Shown: positions 17,051-25,232 of the stretch, in pieces
Layout of the letters: each line of letters starts with the position of its first letter
How positions within the stretch are numbered: the first letter of the stretch is position 1
Source of the DNA: Planctomycetales bacterium 10988
GTDB lineage: Bacteria > Planctomycetota > Planctomycetia > Pirellulales > Pb10988
NCBI GenBank assembly: GCA_009664345.1
Contig: CP043547.1
Location: 1,798,001 to 1,862,000 of the forward strand
Length of the DNA: 64,000 nt
Direction: 5' to 3'
Program-made: the position numbers and the translations under genes
Notes under the pieces: model-generated
The model's database searches: none
What the model saw: the letters and a program-made list of their open reading frames with translations, nothing else
What the model was told of the DNA's origin: nothing

Positions 17051-17065
17051 CTGTCAAATTGACAG
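17051..17065. promoter_or_regulatory. CTGTCAA palindrome upstream of dnaK
   Basis: CTGTCAA (17051-17057), one central base, then TTGACAG (17059-17065): a perfect 7-base inverted repeat. A related half-site CTGTCAAGTT is at 16963 and a degenerate TGTCA-N3-TGGCA at 17086-17098. Reads as a candidate repressor or activator site; the cognate regulator is unknown. Confidence 0.35.
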
Positions 17066-17288
17066 CAGGCAAGGTGCGGTGTCTGTGTCAGATTGGCAGC
17101 ATCGAGAAGGGTTTGGAAAGAGCCAAATTTCAACACAAACAAAAAAACAACCTAAAGCCATACTATATAGTTATTTAAGCCTAATCCAAAGAGAAAAAAC
17201 AATTGGCATCTAAATTGCTTTTAGAAGAGGTGGAAACATTGATCTGAGTCTATTTTTCGAGAGATCACCCCAGGCTCAGTGAGATTTG

Positions 17289-17349
17289 CCGGCGAATCGA
17301 AACGATTTTCCCTTAATGGCTTCAAGCCGAATCAAACGAGATTCGCCGG
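17289..17349. repeat. Inverted repeat CCGGCGAATC upstream of dnaK
   Basis: CCGGCGAATC (17289-17298) is perfectly complementary to GATTCGCCGG (17340-17349), separated by 41 bases. It ends about 90 bases before the dnaK start, so it could form a stem in the dnaK leader RNA or be a two-site operator. Confidence 0.45.
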
Positions 17350-17440
17350 AAATACGAAATACCAAGTCATTTAAACACAAGGCCGTTTCTCTCAAGAAGA
17401 CGCAGACTTGAGCGGGAGCGAGGAAGAAAGGAAACCTCTG

Positions 17441-19375
17441 ATGGCATCAGGTGAAAAAATTATCGGGATCGACTTAGGAACCACGAACTCCGTGGTCGCC
17501 GTGATGGAAGGTTCCGAACCAAAAGTCATTCCCAACGCGGAAGGAAATCGCACGACCCCCAGTGTCGTCGCTTTCACCGACAAAGGGGATGTCTTGGTCG
17601 GCGAACCTGCCAAGCGGCAAGCCGTGACCAACCCGAACAAAACGATCTACTCCGTCAAACGCTTCATGGGACGACGACATAACGAAGTCTCTCAAGAAGA
17701 AAAAATGGTCCCTTACACTGTCGAAGGGGCCGCGGATGAATATGTCAAAATCAAAGCTGGCGATGAATCGTTTACCCCGCCGGAAATCTCCGCTCGCGTT
17801 CTTCGCAAATTGAAAGAAGCCGCGGAAGCTTATTTGGGTCATAAAGTAAACAGTGCGGTCATTACCGTGCCGGCTTACTTTAACGATGCTCAACGTCAAG
17901 CGACCAAAGACGCTGGCGTCGTCGCCGGGCTGGAAGTCAAACGGATCATCAACGAACCGACCGCTGCCGCTTTGGCCTACGGTTTGGACAAGAAAAAGAA
18001 TCAACAAATCGCCGTCTTCGACCTCGGGGGTGGTACGTTTGATATCTCGATTCTTGAACTTTCCGAAGATGAAGGCGAATCGGTCTATCAAGTGATTAGC
18101 ACCAACGGGGATACCCACCTCGGGGGCGATGATTTCGATGAAGCCTTGATCGATTACGTTGCCGATGAGTTCGAAAAAGAACATGGCATCGACCTGCGAA
18201 AAGACACGACCGCCTTGCAACGTCTGCAAGAAGCTTGCGAAAAAGCAAAGAAAGAACTGAGTTCGACCACTTCGACCGATATCAACTTACCGTTTATTAT
18301 CGTGCCGGAGTCGGGTCCGAAACACGTGCAACAAACAATCACCCGAGCGAAATTCGAACAATTGATCGATCCGCTCATCGAGCGTTGCCGTCAACCGGTT
18401 TTGCAAGCCTTGAAAGATGCGAAGCTCGAAGCTTCCGATGTTGATGAAGTGATCCTCGTCGGGGGTTCGACCCGCGTTCCGAAGGTGCTGGAGACCGTCA
18501 AGAAAGTCTTCGGCAAGGAACCGCACAAAGGAGTCAACCCGGATGAAGTCGTAGCCCTCGGGGCTGCCGTTCAAGGGGGTGTCCTTTCTGGTGATGTCAG
18601 CGATGTCCTGTTGTTGGATGTCACGCCGCTTTCCTTGGGAATTGAAACCCTCGGTGGCGTCATGACGAAGCTTGTCGAACGGAACACCACCATCCCGACC
18701 GAACGCAAACAGACCTTCAGCACCGCTGCTGATAACCAAACGGCCGTGACCGTGAAGGTCTACCAAGGCGAACGCGAGATGGCGAAGGATAACCGGTTGC
18801 TCGATGAATTCGATCTTTCCGGCATTCCGCCCGCGCCGCGAGGCATGCCGCAAATCGAAGTCGTCTTCGACCTCGATGAAAATGGGATTTTGAACGTCAA
18901 AGCCAAGGACTTAGGAACTGGCACCGAACAGAAAATCACCATTAAGCAATCGAGCGGTCTCAGCGAAAGCGAGATCGAGTCGATGAAGAAAGACGCGGAG
19001 CTTCACGCGGAAGAAGACAAGAAACGTCGAGAACTTGCGGATGCGAAAAACCAAGCCGACTCGATGGCTTACGAAACCGAAAAGCTCTTGAAAGAACATG
19101 GCGACAAACTGTCGGACGCCGACAAAGAGGCCGTCAATCAAGCTGTGGAAACGGTTCGCGAGAAAACCAAAACGGAAAATCTCGACGAAATCAAATCCGC
19201 ACTCGAAGGTTTAGAGCAAGCAACGCACGCCCTCAGCAAAGCGATGTACGAGCAACAAGCCCGTGAAGCAGGCGAAGCCGGGGAAGGGACCGCTCCTCAA
19301 GGCGAACCCGAATCCAGCGACGCTGGCGAAGAGGAAGCGATCGACGCGGAATACGAAGTTAAAAAGGACAGCTAA
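17441..19375 (+). CDS. dnaK: Chaperone DnaK (Hsp70)
   Basis: 644 residues. The nucleotide-binding domain carries [71 protein letters not shown] and [12 protein letters not shown]. The linker and substrate domain start at [19 protein letters not shown]; the tail ends in the acidic [10 protein letters not shown] typical of DnaK. The ATG at 17441 follows AAAGGAAA; an in-frame TTG 33 bases upstream is less likely. grpE and dnaJ are not adjacent; the next gene on the same strand is clpB, the disaggregase that works with DnaK, after a structured non-coding gap. Confidence 0.98.
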   Translation: MASGEKIIGIDLGTTNSVVAVMEGSEPKVIPNAEGNRTTPSVVAFTDKGDVLVGEPAKRQAVTNPNKTIYSVKRFMGRRHNEVSQEEKMVPYTVEGAADEYVKIKAGDESFTPPEISARVLRKLKEAAEAYLGHKVNSAVITVPAYFNDAQRQATKDAGVVAGLEVKRIINEPTAAALAYGLDKKKNQQIAVFDLGGGTFDISILELSEDEGESVYQVISTNGDTHLGGDDFDEALIDYVADEFEKEHGIDLRKDTTALQRLQEACEKAKKELSSTTSTDINLPFIIVPESGPKHVQQTITRAKFEQLIDPLIERCRQPVLQALKDAKLEASDVDEVILVGGSTRVPKVLETVKKVFGKEPHKGVNPDEVVALGAAVQGGVLSGDVSDVLLLDVTPLSLGIETLGGVMTKLVERNTTIPTERKQTFSTAADNQTAVTVKVYQGEREMAKDNRLLDEFDLSGIPPAPRGMPQIEVVFDLDENGILNVKAKDLGTGTEQKITIKQSSGLSESEIESMKKDAELHAEEDKKRRELADAKNQADSMAYETEKLLKEHGDKLSDADKEAVNQAVETVREKTKTENLDEIKSALEGLEQATHALSKAMYEQQAREAGEAGEGTAPQGEPESSDAGEEEAIDAEYEVKKDS

Positions 19376-19440
19376 TCCTTTTCGCTTCAAAAAGCTAGCT
19401 TGCTTTTCACATAAAGAGTCGAAGGGATGACAAAGAGCCA

Positions 19441-19580
19441 GTGGTCAAAACTCCACAGAGTCAGGCTAGTACCTGATTAAGGAAATTTTTCAATGGATTG
19501 ACCACGACTTCAAAAAAACCTTCGCAGCAAGGATCTCGACCGGACAGTTCACTGCGTCCCTTCCGGTCGAGATTTTTTTC
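19441..19580 (+). ncRNA. Structured transcribed region between dnaK and clpB (possible sRNA or 3' UTR)
   Basis: An outer stem GTGGTCAA (19441-19448) / TTGACCAC (19498-19505) encloses a second stem TCAGG (19461-19465) / CCTGA (19472-19476). Thirty bases further lies a strong terminator (19533-19579). Such nested stems followed by an intrinsic terminator are what a small RNA or processed 3' UTR looks like. No convincing promoter of its own was identified and no RNA family was recognised. Confidence 0.35.
19533..19580 (+). terminator. Strong terminator between dnaK and clpB
   Basis: ATCTCGACCGGA (19533-19544) pairs perfectly with TCCGGTCGAGAT (19562-19573), 12 bp with a 17-base loop, and runs into T7 (19573-19579). 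It lies 160 bases after the dnaK stop and separates dnaK from clpB transcription. Confidence 0.88.
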
Positions 19581-19678
19581 TGCCCGGACCTTGTCCACTT
19601 TCAAAAAATTCAAAAACCACTTTTTAGATTCAACAAGGTAACGACCTATAAACAAATCAAAACTTACGGAGGGAACCC

Positions 19679-22336
19679 ATGGCCTTTCGCATGGATAAAT
19701 TAACCATCAAAGCCCAAGAAGCCGTCGGCCGTGCCCGCGACCTGGCCGCCGATGGCCGCAATTCTCGCATTCAACCACTTCATCTTTTAGCGGGACTCTT
19801 GGCGGAAACGAGCGGGGCCGTTCGCCCTTTACTCGAAGTAATCGGAGTCGATTTCAAGCAGCTGGATCAAACAGTTCAAGCGGAACTCAAACATCTTCCG
19901 ACCGTTGCCAATCCGACCGAACCGCCCGCCAGCAACGAACTGGCACAAGTCCTCGATGCTTCAACGCGAGAAGCGGACCGCCTCAAAGACGAATTTGTAT
20001 CAACCGAACATTTATTTTTAGCCCTTGCCAAGATCGATTCCGAAGCCGCCCGCATCTTGAAACTCAATGCCATTGGGGAAAAGGAAATCCTAGCGGGCCT
20101 GAAAGAAGTCAGGGGGACATCACGGGTGTCTGACCAAAATCCAGAAGAAAAATACCAAGCATTACAGAAATACGGCATCGACTTGGTCGCTCAAGCCGAG
20201 AAGGGAAAGCTCGATCCGGTCATTGGCCGCGACCAAGAGATTCGCCGTGTCATTCAAGTTTTAAGCCGACGCACGAAGAACAACCCGGTCCTCATCGGAG
20301 CACCAGGCGTCGGAAAGACGGCCATTGCCGAAGGGCTTGCCTTGCGAATCAATCAAGGCGACGTGCCGGAAAGTCTGAAGAATAAAAAGGTGATTGCCCT
20401 TGATTTAGGGGCTTTGATCGCCGGAACACAATTTCGCGGACAATTTGAAGAACGCCTCAAGGCAGTTTTGAAGGAAGTGCAAGAAGCCGCTGGCGGAATC
20501 ATTCTCTTCATCGACGAGCTTCACACCATGGTCGGCGCTGGCAAAACCGAAGGTTCCGTCGATGCGGCGAATCTCCTCAAGCCTGCTTTGGCTCGTGGGG
20601 AACTCCGCTGTATCGGGGCTACCACCCTCGATGAATACCGAAAGTACATCGAGAAAGATGCCGCCTTGGAACGTCGTTTCCAACCGGTCTTCGTCGATCA
20701 ACCTTCGGTCGAGGATACCATCGCCATCTTGCGAGGGCTCAAAGGCCGCTACGAAGCACATCACCAAGGGGTGAAGATTAAGGACTCCGCCTTGGTGGCT
20801 GCGGCTCGCCTTTCGCATCGTTACATTGCGGATCGATTCCTGCCGGATAAAGCGATCGACTTGGTCGATGAAGCCGCCAGCCGTTTGGCGATGGAACTCG
20901 AAAGCGTGCCGGGCGAGATCGACGAAGTGCAACGCCGCATCATGCAACTTGAGCTTGCCGAGCGTCAGCTTTCCGAGGAATCCGATCCTTCGGCCAAAAG
21001 CCAATTGGAGGACATTCGCGAGGAAAAAGCCCAGCAAGAAGCGGAGTTAAAAGTGCTTCGCAAACAGTGGGAAGCCGAAAAGCAAGGGGCCGGCGACGTC
21101 GGGCAGATTCAACAACGCCTCGATCAAGTCGAGCATGAATTCCGCCAGTTGCAGGCAAATATCAGTCAACGGCAATCCGGGGGCGAGATGGTTTCCGAGT
21201 CGGATTACCAACAGCTTTACAAGTTGGAACAACAACGCCGTCAGCTCGCGGAGCAGTTGGAAGCGACCGGCTCTCAGGAAGAAACCTCGCAGCAAGCAAC
21301 TCCCGAAAAGCGCTTATTGCGTCAAGTCGTCGATGAAGACGTCATCGCGGAGATCGTCAGTCAATGGACCGGCGTCCCCGTCAGTCGCATGATCGAAGGC
21401 GAACGCGAGAAACTTTTGAAGCTCGAAGAACGCCTTCATCAGCGCGTTGTCGGTCAGGATGAAGCGGTCGAAGCGGTGGCCAATGCGGTTCGTCGTAGCC
21501 GTTCCGGGCTGCAAGACCCGAGCCGCCCGATCGGTTCGTTCCTCTTCCTCGGGCCGACGGGGGTCGGAAAGACCGAGCTTTGTAAAGCCTTGGCGGAAGT
21601 CCTCTTCGATGATCAAAACGCCATGGTTCGGCTTGATATGACCGAGTTCATGGAGCGGCATTCCGTTAGCCGCTTGATCGGTGCCCCTCCAGGATATGTT
21701 GGATATGAAGAAGGGGGCCGCTTGACCGAAGCCGTTCGCCGCCGACCTTACTCGGTGGTCCTGCTCGATGAGATTGAAAAGGCTCATAAAGATGTCTTCA
21801 ATATCTTACTGCAAGTCCTCGATGATGGGCGATTGACGGATAATCTCGGCCATACGGTTGACTTCACCAACACGATTGTGGTCATGACCTCGAATGTCGG
21901 AAGTGCCGCGATTCAAGAAATCGGCCGCACTGGCGGATCGGAAGAATTGATGCAACAAGCGGTGAAAGATGCCTTGCGAGAATACTTCTTGCCCGAGTTC
22001 CTCAATCGGATTGATGATACGATCCTCTTCCATTCGTTGACCGAATCGGAAGTGGCTCAAGTTGCCCGCTTCCAAATCGATCACCTGAGGAAACACTTGG
22101 CAGATCGCAACATTGATTTAATTGTCACCGACGAAGCGATTCGTGAAATCGGCGTGATGGGTTATGATCCGACTTTCGGTGCCCGACCGCTACGCCGTGT
22201 GATTCAACAACAAATTCAAAACCCGCTTGCTAGTTATCTATTAAGTGGAGAATTTGAAGAAGGTTCCACAGTGAAAATCGATTTCGCCACGGATCATTTC
22301 ACTTTCAATAAAGTCGAAGAAGTGAGTAGTGTGTAA
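19679..22336 (+). CDS. clpB: ATP-dependent disaggregase ClpB
   Basis: 885 residues. A Clp N-terminal domain (about 1-145) is followed by AAA+ module 1 with Walker [10 protein letters not shown] (about 208) and Walker [10 protein letters not shown], a coiled-coil middle domain (about 405-530; Gln/Glu/Arg-rich), and AAA+ module 2 with Walker [10 protein letters not shown] (about 625), Walker [12 protein letters not shown] and the sensor region EFLNRIDD. The long middle domain identifies ClpB rather than ClpA or ClpC. GGAGGG precedes the ATG at 19679. It cooperates with DnaK, encoded just upstream, to reactivate aggregated proteins. Confidence 0.98.
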   Translation: MAFRMDKLTIKAQEAVGRARDLAADGRNSRIQPLHLLAGLLAETSGAVRPLLEVIGVDFKQLDQTVQAELKHLPTVANPTEPPASNELAQVLDASTREADRLKDEFVSTEHLFLALAKIDSEAARILKLNAIGEKEILAGLKEVRGTSRVSDQNPEEKYQALQKYGIDLVAQAEKGKLDPVIGRDQEIRRVIQVLSRRTKNNPVLIGAPGVGKTAIAEGLALRINQGDVPESLKNKKVIALDLGALIAGTQFRGQFEERLKAVLKEVQEAAGGIILFIDELHTMVGAGKTEGSVDAANLLKPALARGELRCIGATTLDEYRKYIEKDAALERRFQPVFVDQPSVEDTIAILRGLKGRYEAHHQGVKIKDSALVAAARLSHRYIADRFLPDKAIDLVDEAASRLAMELESVPGEIDEVQRRIMQLELAERQLSEESDPSAKSQLEDIREEKAQQEAELKVLRKQWEAEKQGAGDVGQIQQRLDQVEHEFRQLQANISQRQSGGEMVSESDYQQLYKLEQQRRQLAEQLEATGSQEETSQQATPEKRLLRQVVDEDVIAEIVSQWTGVPVSRMIEGEREKLLKLEERLHQRVVGQDEAVEAVANAVRRSRSGLQDPSRPIGSFLFLGPTGVGKTELCKALAEVLFDDQNAMVRLDMTEFMERHSVSRLIGAPPGYVGYEEGGRLTEAVRRRPYSVVLLDEIEKAHKDVFNILLQVLDDGRLTDNLGHTVDFTNTIVVMTSNVGSAAIQEIGRTGGSEELMQQAVKDALREYFLPEFLNRIDDTILFHSLTESEVAQVARFQIDHLRKHLADRNIDLIVTDEAIREIGVMGYDPTFGARPLRRVIQQQIQNPLASYLLSGEFEEGSTVKIDFATDHFTFNKVEEVSSV

Positions 22337-22440
22337 AGGGTGGAAGGTGGGGTGTGGAGAGTGGAAAGTTTTTGGAATTCAATCGTGTAGAATATCCGAA
22401 ACTTTTTGATACTTCACATTGAATCGACACTTTTAAATAG

Positions 22441-22478
22441 AAAGACCTCTGTAGAATTTCTATAGGGGTCTTTTCTTT
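22441..22478. terminator. Bidirectional terminator between clpB and the DHPS-like gene
   Basis: Bases 22441-22455 pair with 22459-22473 (15 bp with a few G-T pairs, 3-base loop), followed by TTTTCTTTT on the plus strand and preceded by A-rich sequence that gives U-rich RNA on the minus strand. The stem includes the stop codon of the minus-strand gene. Confidence 0.75.
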
Positions 22479-23890
22479 TGTTTCTTGATAGCGCGTTGTT
22501 CAATCTTTTCTTGGCGTTTCTTTTCTAGAAAGCTTTGTTCTTCTTCCGTTAAGAAACCCCAGGTAAGGGCTTGATCCTGAGAGTAGCTTTTTCCTAACGT
22601 TCGGGCAGTCACCGCTTTTGCCATTTCATAGCCTAAATAAAAGGCGTGACCTGCATCAATTGTTACCTTCGTCTTTTTCAAGACTTGTTCAAAGAGTTCA
22701 AAAGGGTCTTCGTGTGAAAGATTCATTTCTGAATTGATAACATAAAGTAAACCTTGTGATAGAAAGAGACGAAAATTTTTATCAGTAATTTGTTCTGCTA
22801 GTTTATTGATTTCTTCTGTTGATAACTCTCGTTGTTTAGCATCGCGAAGTAAAAGAAGTTCCGCGGTTAAATGTTTAGGAAGATTTTGATGATGAATAGC
22901 GTAATAAACCATCCGGCGGGCAATGTCACATTCTTTGACACTTGATCGCGCCCAGTTGATAACCTCGGTTGTTAAGATACTATCGATTTGCCATTCCTGA
23001 CAAATTCCTAACAATAGAAAATTGACTCCACTAGAATCGACTTCTGACAGTTCTGACAGATTGCCGATTCCCATCATGATGTCCGTTTCCGGCCATTGTT
23101 TTCTTGCTTTTTGATAACGGATTAAACTTTCCGCAAAGCCAAAGCCAATCGGTTCTAGAATGGGATCGATGCGATGAAGTATTTTTTTTGTTTCTAAATA
23201 GTCAACGGTTTCTTCTAGACTTTTCCAATCTTCGGGTGAGTCGGGAATGGCAACGACTTCGACTTCCCAATCTTGGGCAAATTCACGATTGGAAGAATTG
23301 ACCGAAAGGACGAGTTCCGCCCCGGCTTGGGTGGCGAGTTCGATTTCTTGGGGATTGAGGCTATCGACCGAGACCCGATGGCCGTCGTCTCGCAAGGCCT
23401 GCACCACTTCGCCAACACCTGCCCAAGTCACACCGGGATCGCAACCGACATCGATCAGGTTTGCCCCTTCGGCCCGCCATCTTTTGGCTTGTTTGAGAAT
23501 CTCTGGAATCGTCCAACTGGCGGCATGATTGATCTCCGCGAGGATTTCAATGTCGTACGGGCCGTAATGTTTGAGACGCTCGGACTTTTTGCCAAAATAT
23601 TCCGGCAGATCACGGTAGTCTCCAGGCCCGCGGACTACCGGAATTTTTAGCTGTTCTTCAAGCGTGGAAAGCGAACCTCGACAACGACCCGGCAGCATGA
23701 GATGGGTGACATTGGCGGAAAGTTCCAACCGAGGAGCCACCCAATCGGCCGTCATCAAGGCCGCCACTTTGACAGGCAGGACTTGCAACGAGTAATCAAA
23801 ATTCGCCTGCGGAGCGAGTTCTTTCAGGAGATTTGCCAGGGAATCCGCGGCGAGCTTTCCCGTAACGAAATGCCAATGAGGCCGACTCAT
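22460..23890 (-). CDS. Dihydropteroate-synthase-like pterin-binding protein
   Basis: 476 residues from the ATG at 23890 (MSRPHWHFVTGKLAA); about 100 in-frame codons upstream overlap the SDR gene and are not conserved-looking. The central part resembles the pterin-binding TIM barrel of dihydropteroate synthase: GANLIDVGCDPG, GHRVSVDSLNPQEIE, ELVLSVNSSN, DIMMGIGNLSEL. The N-terminal part is a separate domain and the C-terminal 130 residues are lysine-rich and helical. Such DHPS-related proteins (archaeal and planctomycete type) are associated with tetrahydromethanopterin or folate metabolism, but the reaction is not proven. The gene is compositionally mosaic: the 3' half (about 22460-23200) is far more AT-rich than the 5' half. 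It follows the SDR gene by 19 bases. Confidence 0.85.
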   Translation of the reverse strand: MSRPHWHFVTGKLAADSLANLLKELAPQANFDYSLQVLPVKVAALMTADWVAPRLELSANVTHLMLPGRCRGSLSTLEEQLKIPVVRGPGDYRDLPEYFGKKSERLKHYGPYDIEILAEINHAASWTIPEILKQAKRWRAEGANLIDVGCDPGVTWAGVGEVVQALRDDGHRVSVDSLNPQEIELATQAGAELVLSVNSSNREFAQDWEVEVVAIPDSPEDWKSLEETVDYLETKKILHRIDPILEPIGFGFAESLIRYQKARKQWPETDIMMGIGNLSELSEVDSSGVNFLLLGICQEWQIDSILTTEVINWARSSVKECDIARRMVYYAIHHQNLPKHLTAELLLLRDAKQRELSTEEINKLAEQITDKNFRLFLSQGLLYVINSEMNLSHEDPFELFEQVLKKTKVTIDAGHAFYLGYEMAKAVTARTLGKSYSQDQALTWGFLTEEEQSFLEKKRQEKIEQRAIKKQKKRPL

Positions 23891-23909
23891 GCCGGGGTGT
23901 TCGCCTTGG

Positions 23910-24773
23910 TTAGGGTTTGCCGTTGGTGACAGGTTGACTGGCCATTTGCCCGTTGATACCCGCTGGATTGAAGCCCCCGTTGAGCCGGAGAATCTGCCCA
24001 TTGACGAAGCTTGCTTGCGGGGAAACAAGGAAACAAGCAGCATTGGCAACTTCTTCAGGAAGCCCCCAGCGGCCGAGCATCGACTCGCGTTTGGCCCGAT
24101 CTTGCCAGACCTCCGAGGTTGTTTCTCCCCAAGCGGTTTTGATCCAACCGGGGGCAATGCAATTGACGCGGACTTCTGGAGCGAGCGAAAGGGCAAGGCT
24201 TCGCGTGAAGGACATAATCGCCCCTTTGGCCATCGCGTAGAGTTCTCCGCTATCGCCAGCCATGCCGAATTCCGCTTGATCCCAGCCGATATTGATCATG
24301 GCTCCTTGGCCGTTTTCTTTCATCCGCTTGCCGACTTCGCGGCTGATCCGGACCGTCGAAGCCACATCGACCTCAAGCAGGGTTTGGAGTTTTTGATCGA
24401 AGGACCATTCGGTAGCATCGCCGGTCAGGAGGTCCGCTCCGGCATTATTCACCCAAATATCAATGGATTCCCGCCATTCAAAAGCAGTTTCCACGAAATC
24501 ATCTTGTTCGGCGACGTGGGTGAAATCGGCTAAAACCGCTTTGGTTTCCAGCCCTAGTTGTTGAATTTGAGAAGCTACCTTGGCGAGAGGCTCCGCTGAT
24601 TTACGGGCATGGACTAAAACCGAAGCCCCAGAACGAGCGAAGGCCAGGGCAACCGCTCTGCCGATTCCACTCGAAGAACCAGTAACAACAGCGGTTTGAC
24701 CAAGCAAAGGCCGGGCAGGGTCCCAAGCGGGTCTCAACGTCGTTTTTCTTTTGCAATCATCAGGAGTTTTCAT
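23910..24773 (-). CDS. SDR-family reductase, candidate pteridine reductase
   Basis: 287 residues of the classical short-chain dehydrogenase/reductase fold. The cofactor loop is TGSSSGIG (31-38), the structural NNAG is at 109-112, and the catalytic YxxxK is Y179-K183 (YAMAK). The position of the usual catalytic Ser is not Ser: the strand reads NIGWDQAEFG with Asp165 fourteen residues before the Tyr. Pteridine reductases (PTR1, FolM) have Asp in the Ser position, thirteen before Tyr, and the flanking YAMAKGA and TRSLALSLAPEVRVN also resemble them. The neighbour downstream is a pterin-binding DHPS-like protein, 19 bases away, so a role in pterin reduction is plausible. A generic 3-oxoacyl-type reductase remains possible. 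AGGA precedes the ATG at 24773. Confidence 0.88.
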   Translation of the reverse strand: MKTPDDCKRKTTLRPAWDPARPLLGQTAVVTGSSSGIGRAVALAFARSGASVLVHARKSAEPLAKVASQIQQLGLETKAVLADFTHVAEQDDFVETAFEWRESIDIWVNNAGADLLTGDATEWSFDQKLQTLLEVDVASTVRISREVGKRMKENGQGAMINIGWDQAEFGMAGDSGELYAMAKGAIMSFTRSLALSLAPEVRVNCIAPGWIKTAWGETTSEVWQDRAKRESMLGRWGLPEEVANAACFLVSPQASFVNGQILRLNGGFNPAGINGQMASQPVTNGKP

Positions 24774-24916
24774 CGTATCCTAGTTTTAACTCGAAGAAAT
24801 GAAATGCTTTCGTGAAACAAAAAGCAGAAAGTTAGAACGGGAGAGAAAGGAGTTCGATTAGACACTCGACGTCTTTTTCTTAGGCCTCGTTGTTTCGTAG
24901 AGGAAAGGGAAAGAGA

Positions 24917-25042
24917 ATGGGTAAAATATCCGTAACAGCATCTGGAATTCTACTCATATTTCATCTTTTGCGTAGAGGCCAACCAAGAGATTTTGAAAAT
25001 TCAATCACTCTCTGGAGGGGATTTTGTACGCAAAGTCAGTAG
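24917..25042 (+). CDS. Possible small protein, 41 residues
   Basis: ATG at 24917 preceded by AAAGGGAAAGAGA, open for 41 codons to TAG at 25040-25042. The start region has a short hydrophobic stretch (SGILLIFHLL) followed by charged residues. Nothing is recognised in it and it may be a chance frame. It lies upstream of the GT9 gene on the same strand. Confidence 0.15.
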   Translation: MGKISVTASGILLIFHLLRRGQPRDFENSITLWRGFCTQSQ

Positions 25043-25065
25043 ATTCCTTAGAGGTTTTGCCTTTA

Positions 25066-25095
25066 TTGCTGAATCCTCTTTCCTCTGAATAGTAT
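25066..25095 (+). promoter_or_regulatory. Possible promoter for the GT9 gene
   Basis: TTGCTG (25066-25071) and TAGTAT (25090-25095) with 18-base spacing, in an AT-rich TATATATA context. It would give a leader of about 130 nt. Weak consensus match only. Confidence 0.25.
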
Positions 25096-25232
25096 ATATA
25101 AATTCATTAATCTGACGCTTTTCTATCCGTGGAGGCGAACTGATCTAGACGTAATTTTCCTTTCCAGGCACACTTCTGACAATCACTTCAATCATTAAAC
25201 CTGTCTCTCCCCCATTCTTCTGGGAGCTGAGG

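Larger units (their letters stand above)
16743..17440. other. 698-base divergent region between pheA and dnaK
   Basis: No gene is supported here. It must hold the promoters of the minus-strand block and of dnaK. Visible structure: TGTCA half-sites at about 16964, 17052 and 17086, the second part of a 15-base palindrome (17051-17065), an AT-rich stretch around 17100-17220, and an inverted repeat at 17289-17349. No CIRCE element (the HrcA site) was found. Confidence 0.6.
24774..25232. other. 459-base divergent region between the SDR and GT9 genes
   Basis: AT-rich. It holds a possible promoter for the glycosyltransferase (TTGCTG at 25066, TAGTAT at 25090, spacing 18) and one 41-codon open frame at 24917-25042 with a GGAAAG-type ribosome site. 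Nothing else recognised. Confidence 0.45.

Noticed and set aside
16838-17062. 74-residue frame upstream of dnaK
   Set aside because: No ribosome site; composition unlike proteins; overlaps the regulatory repeats.
16743-17440. CIRCE (HrcA) element for dnaK
   Set aside because: The motif TTAGCACTC-N9-GAGTGCTAA is not present; other repeats were found instead.
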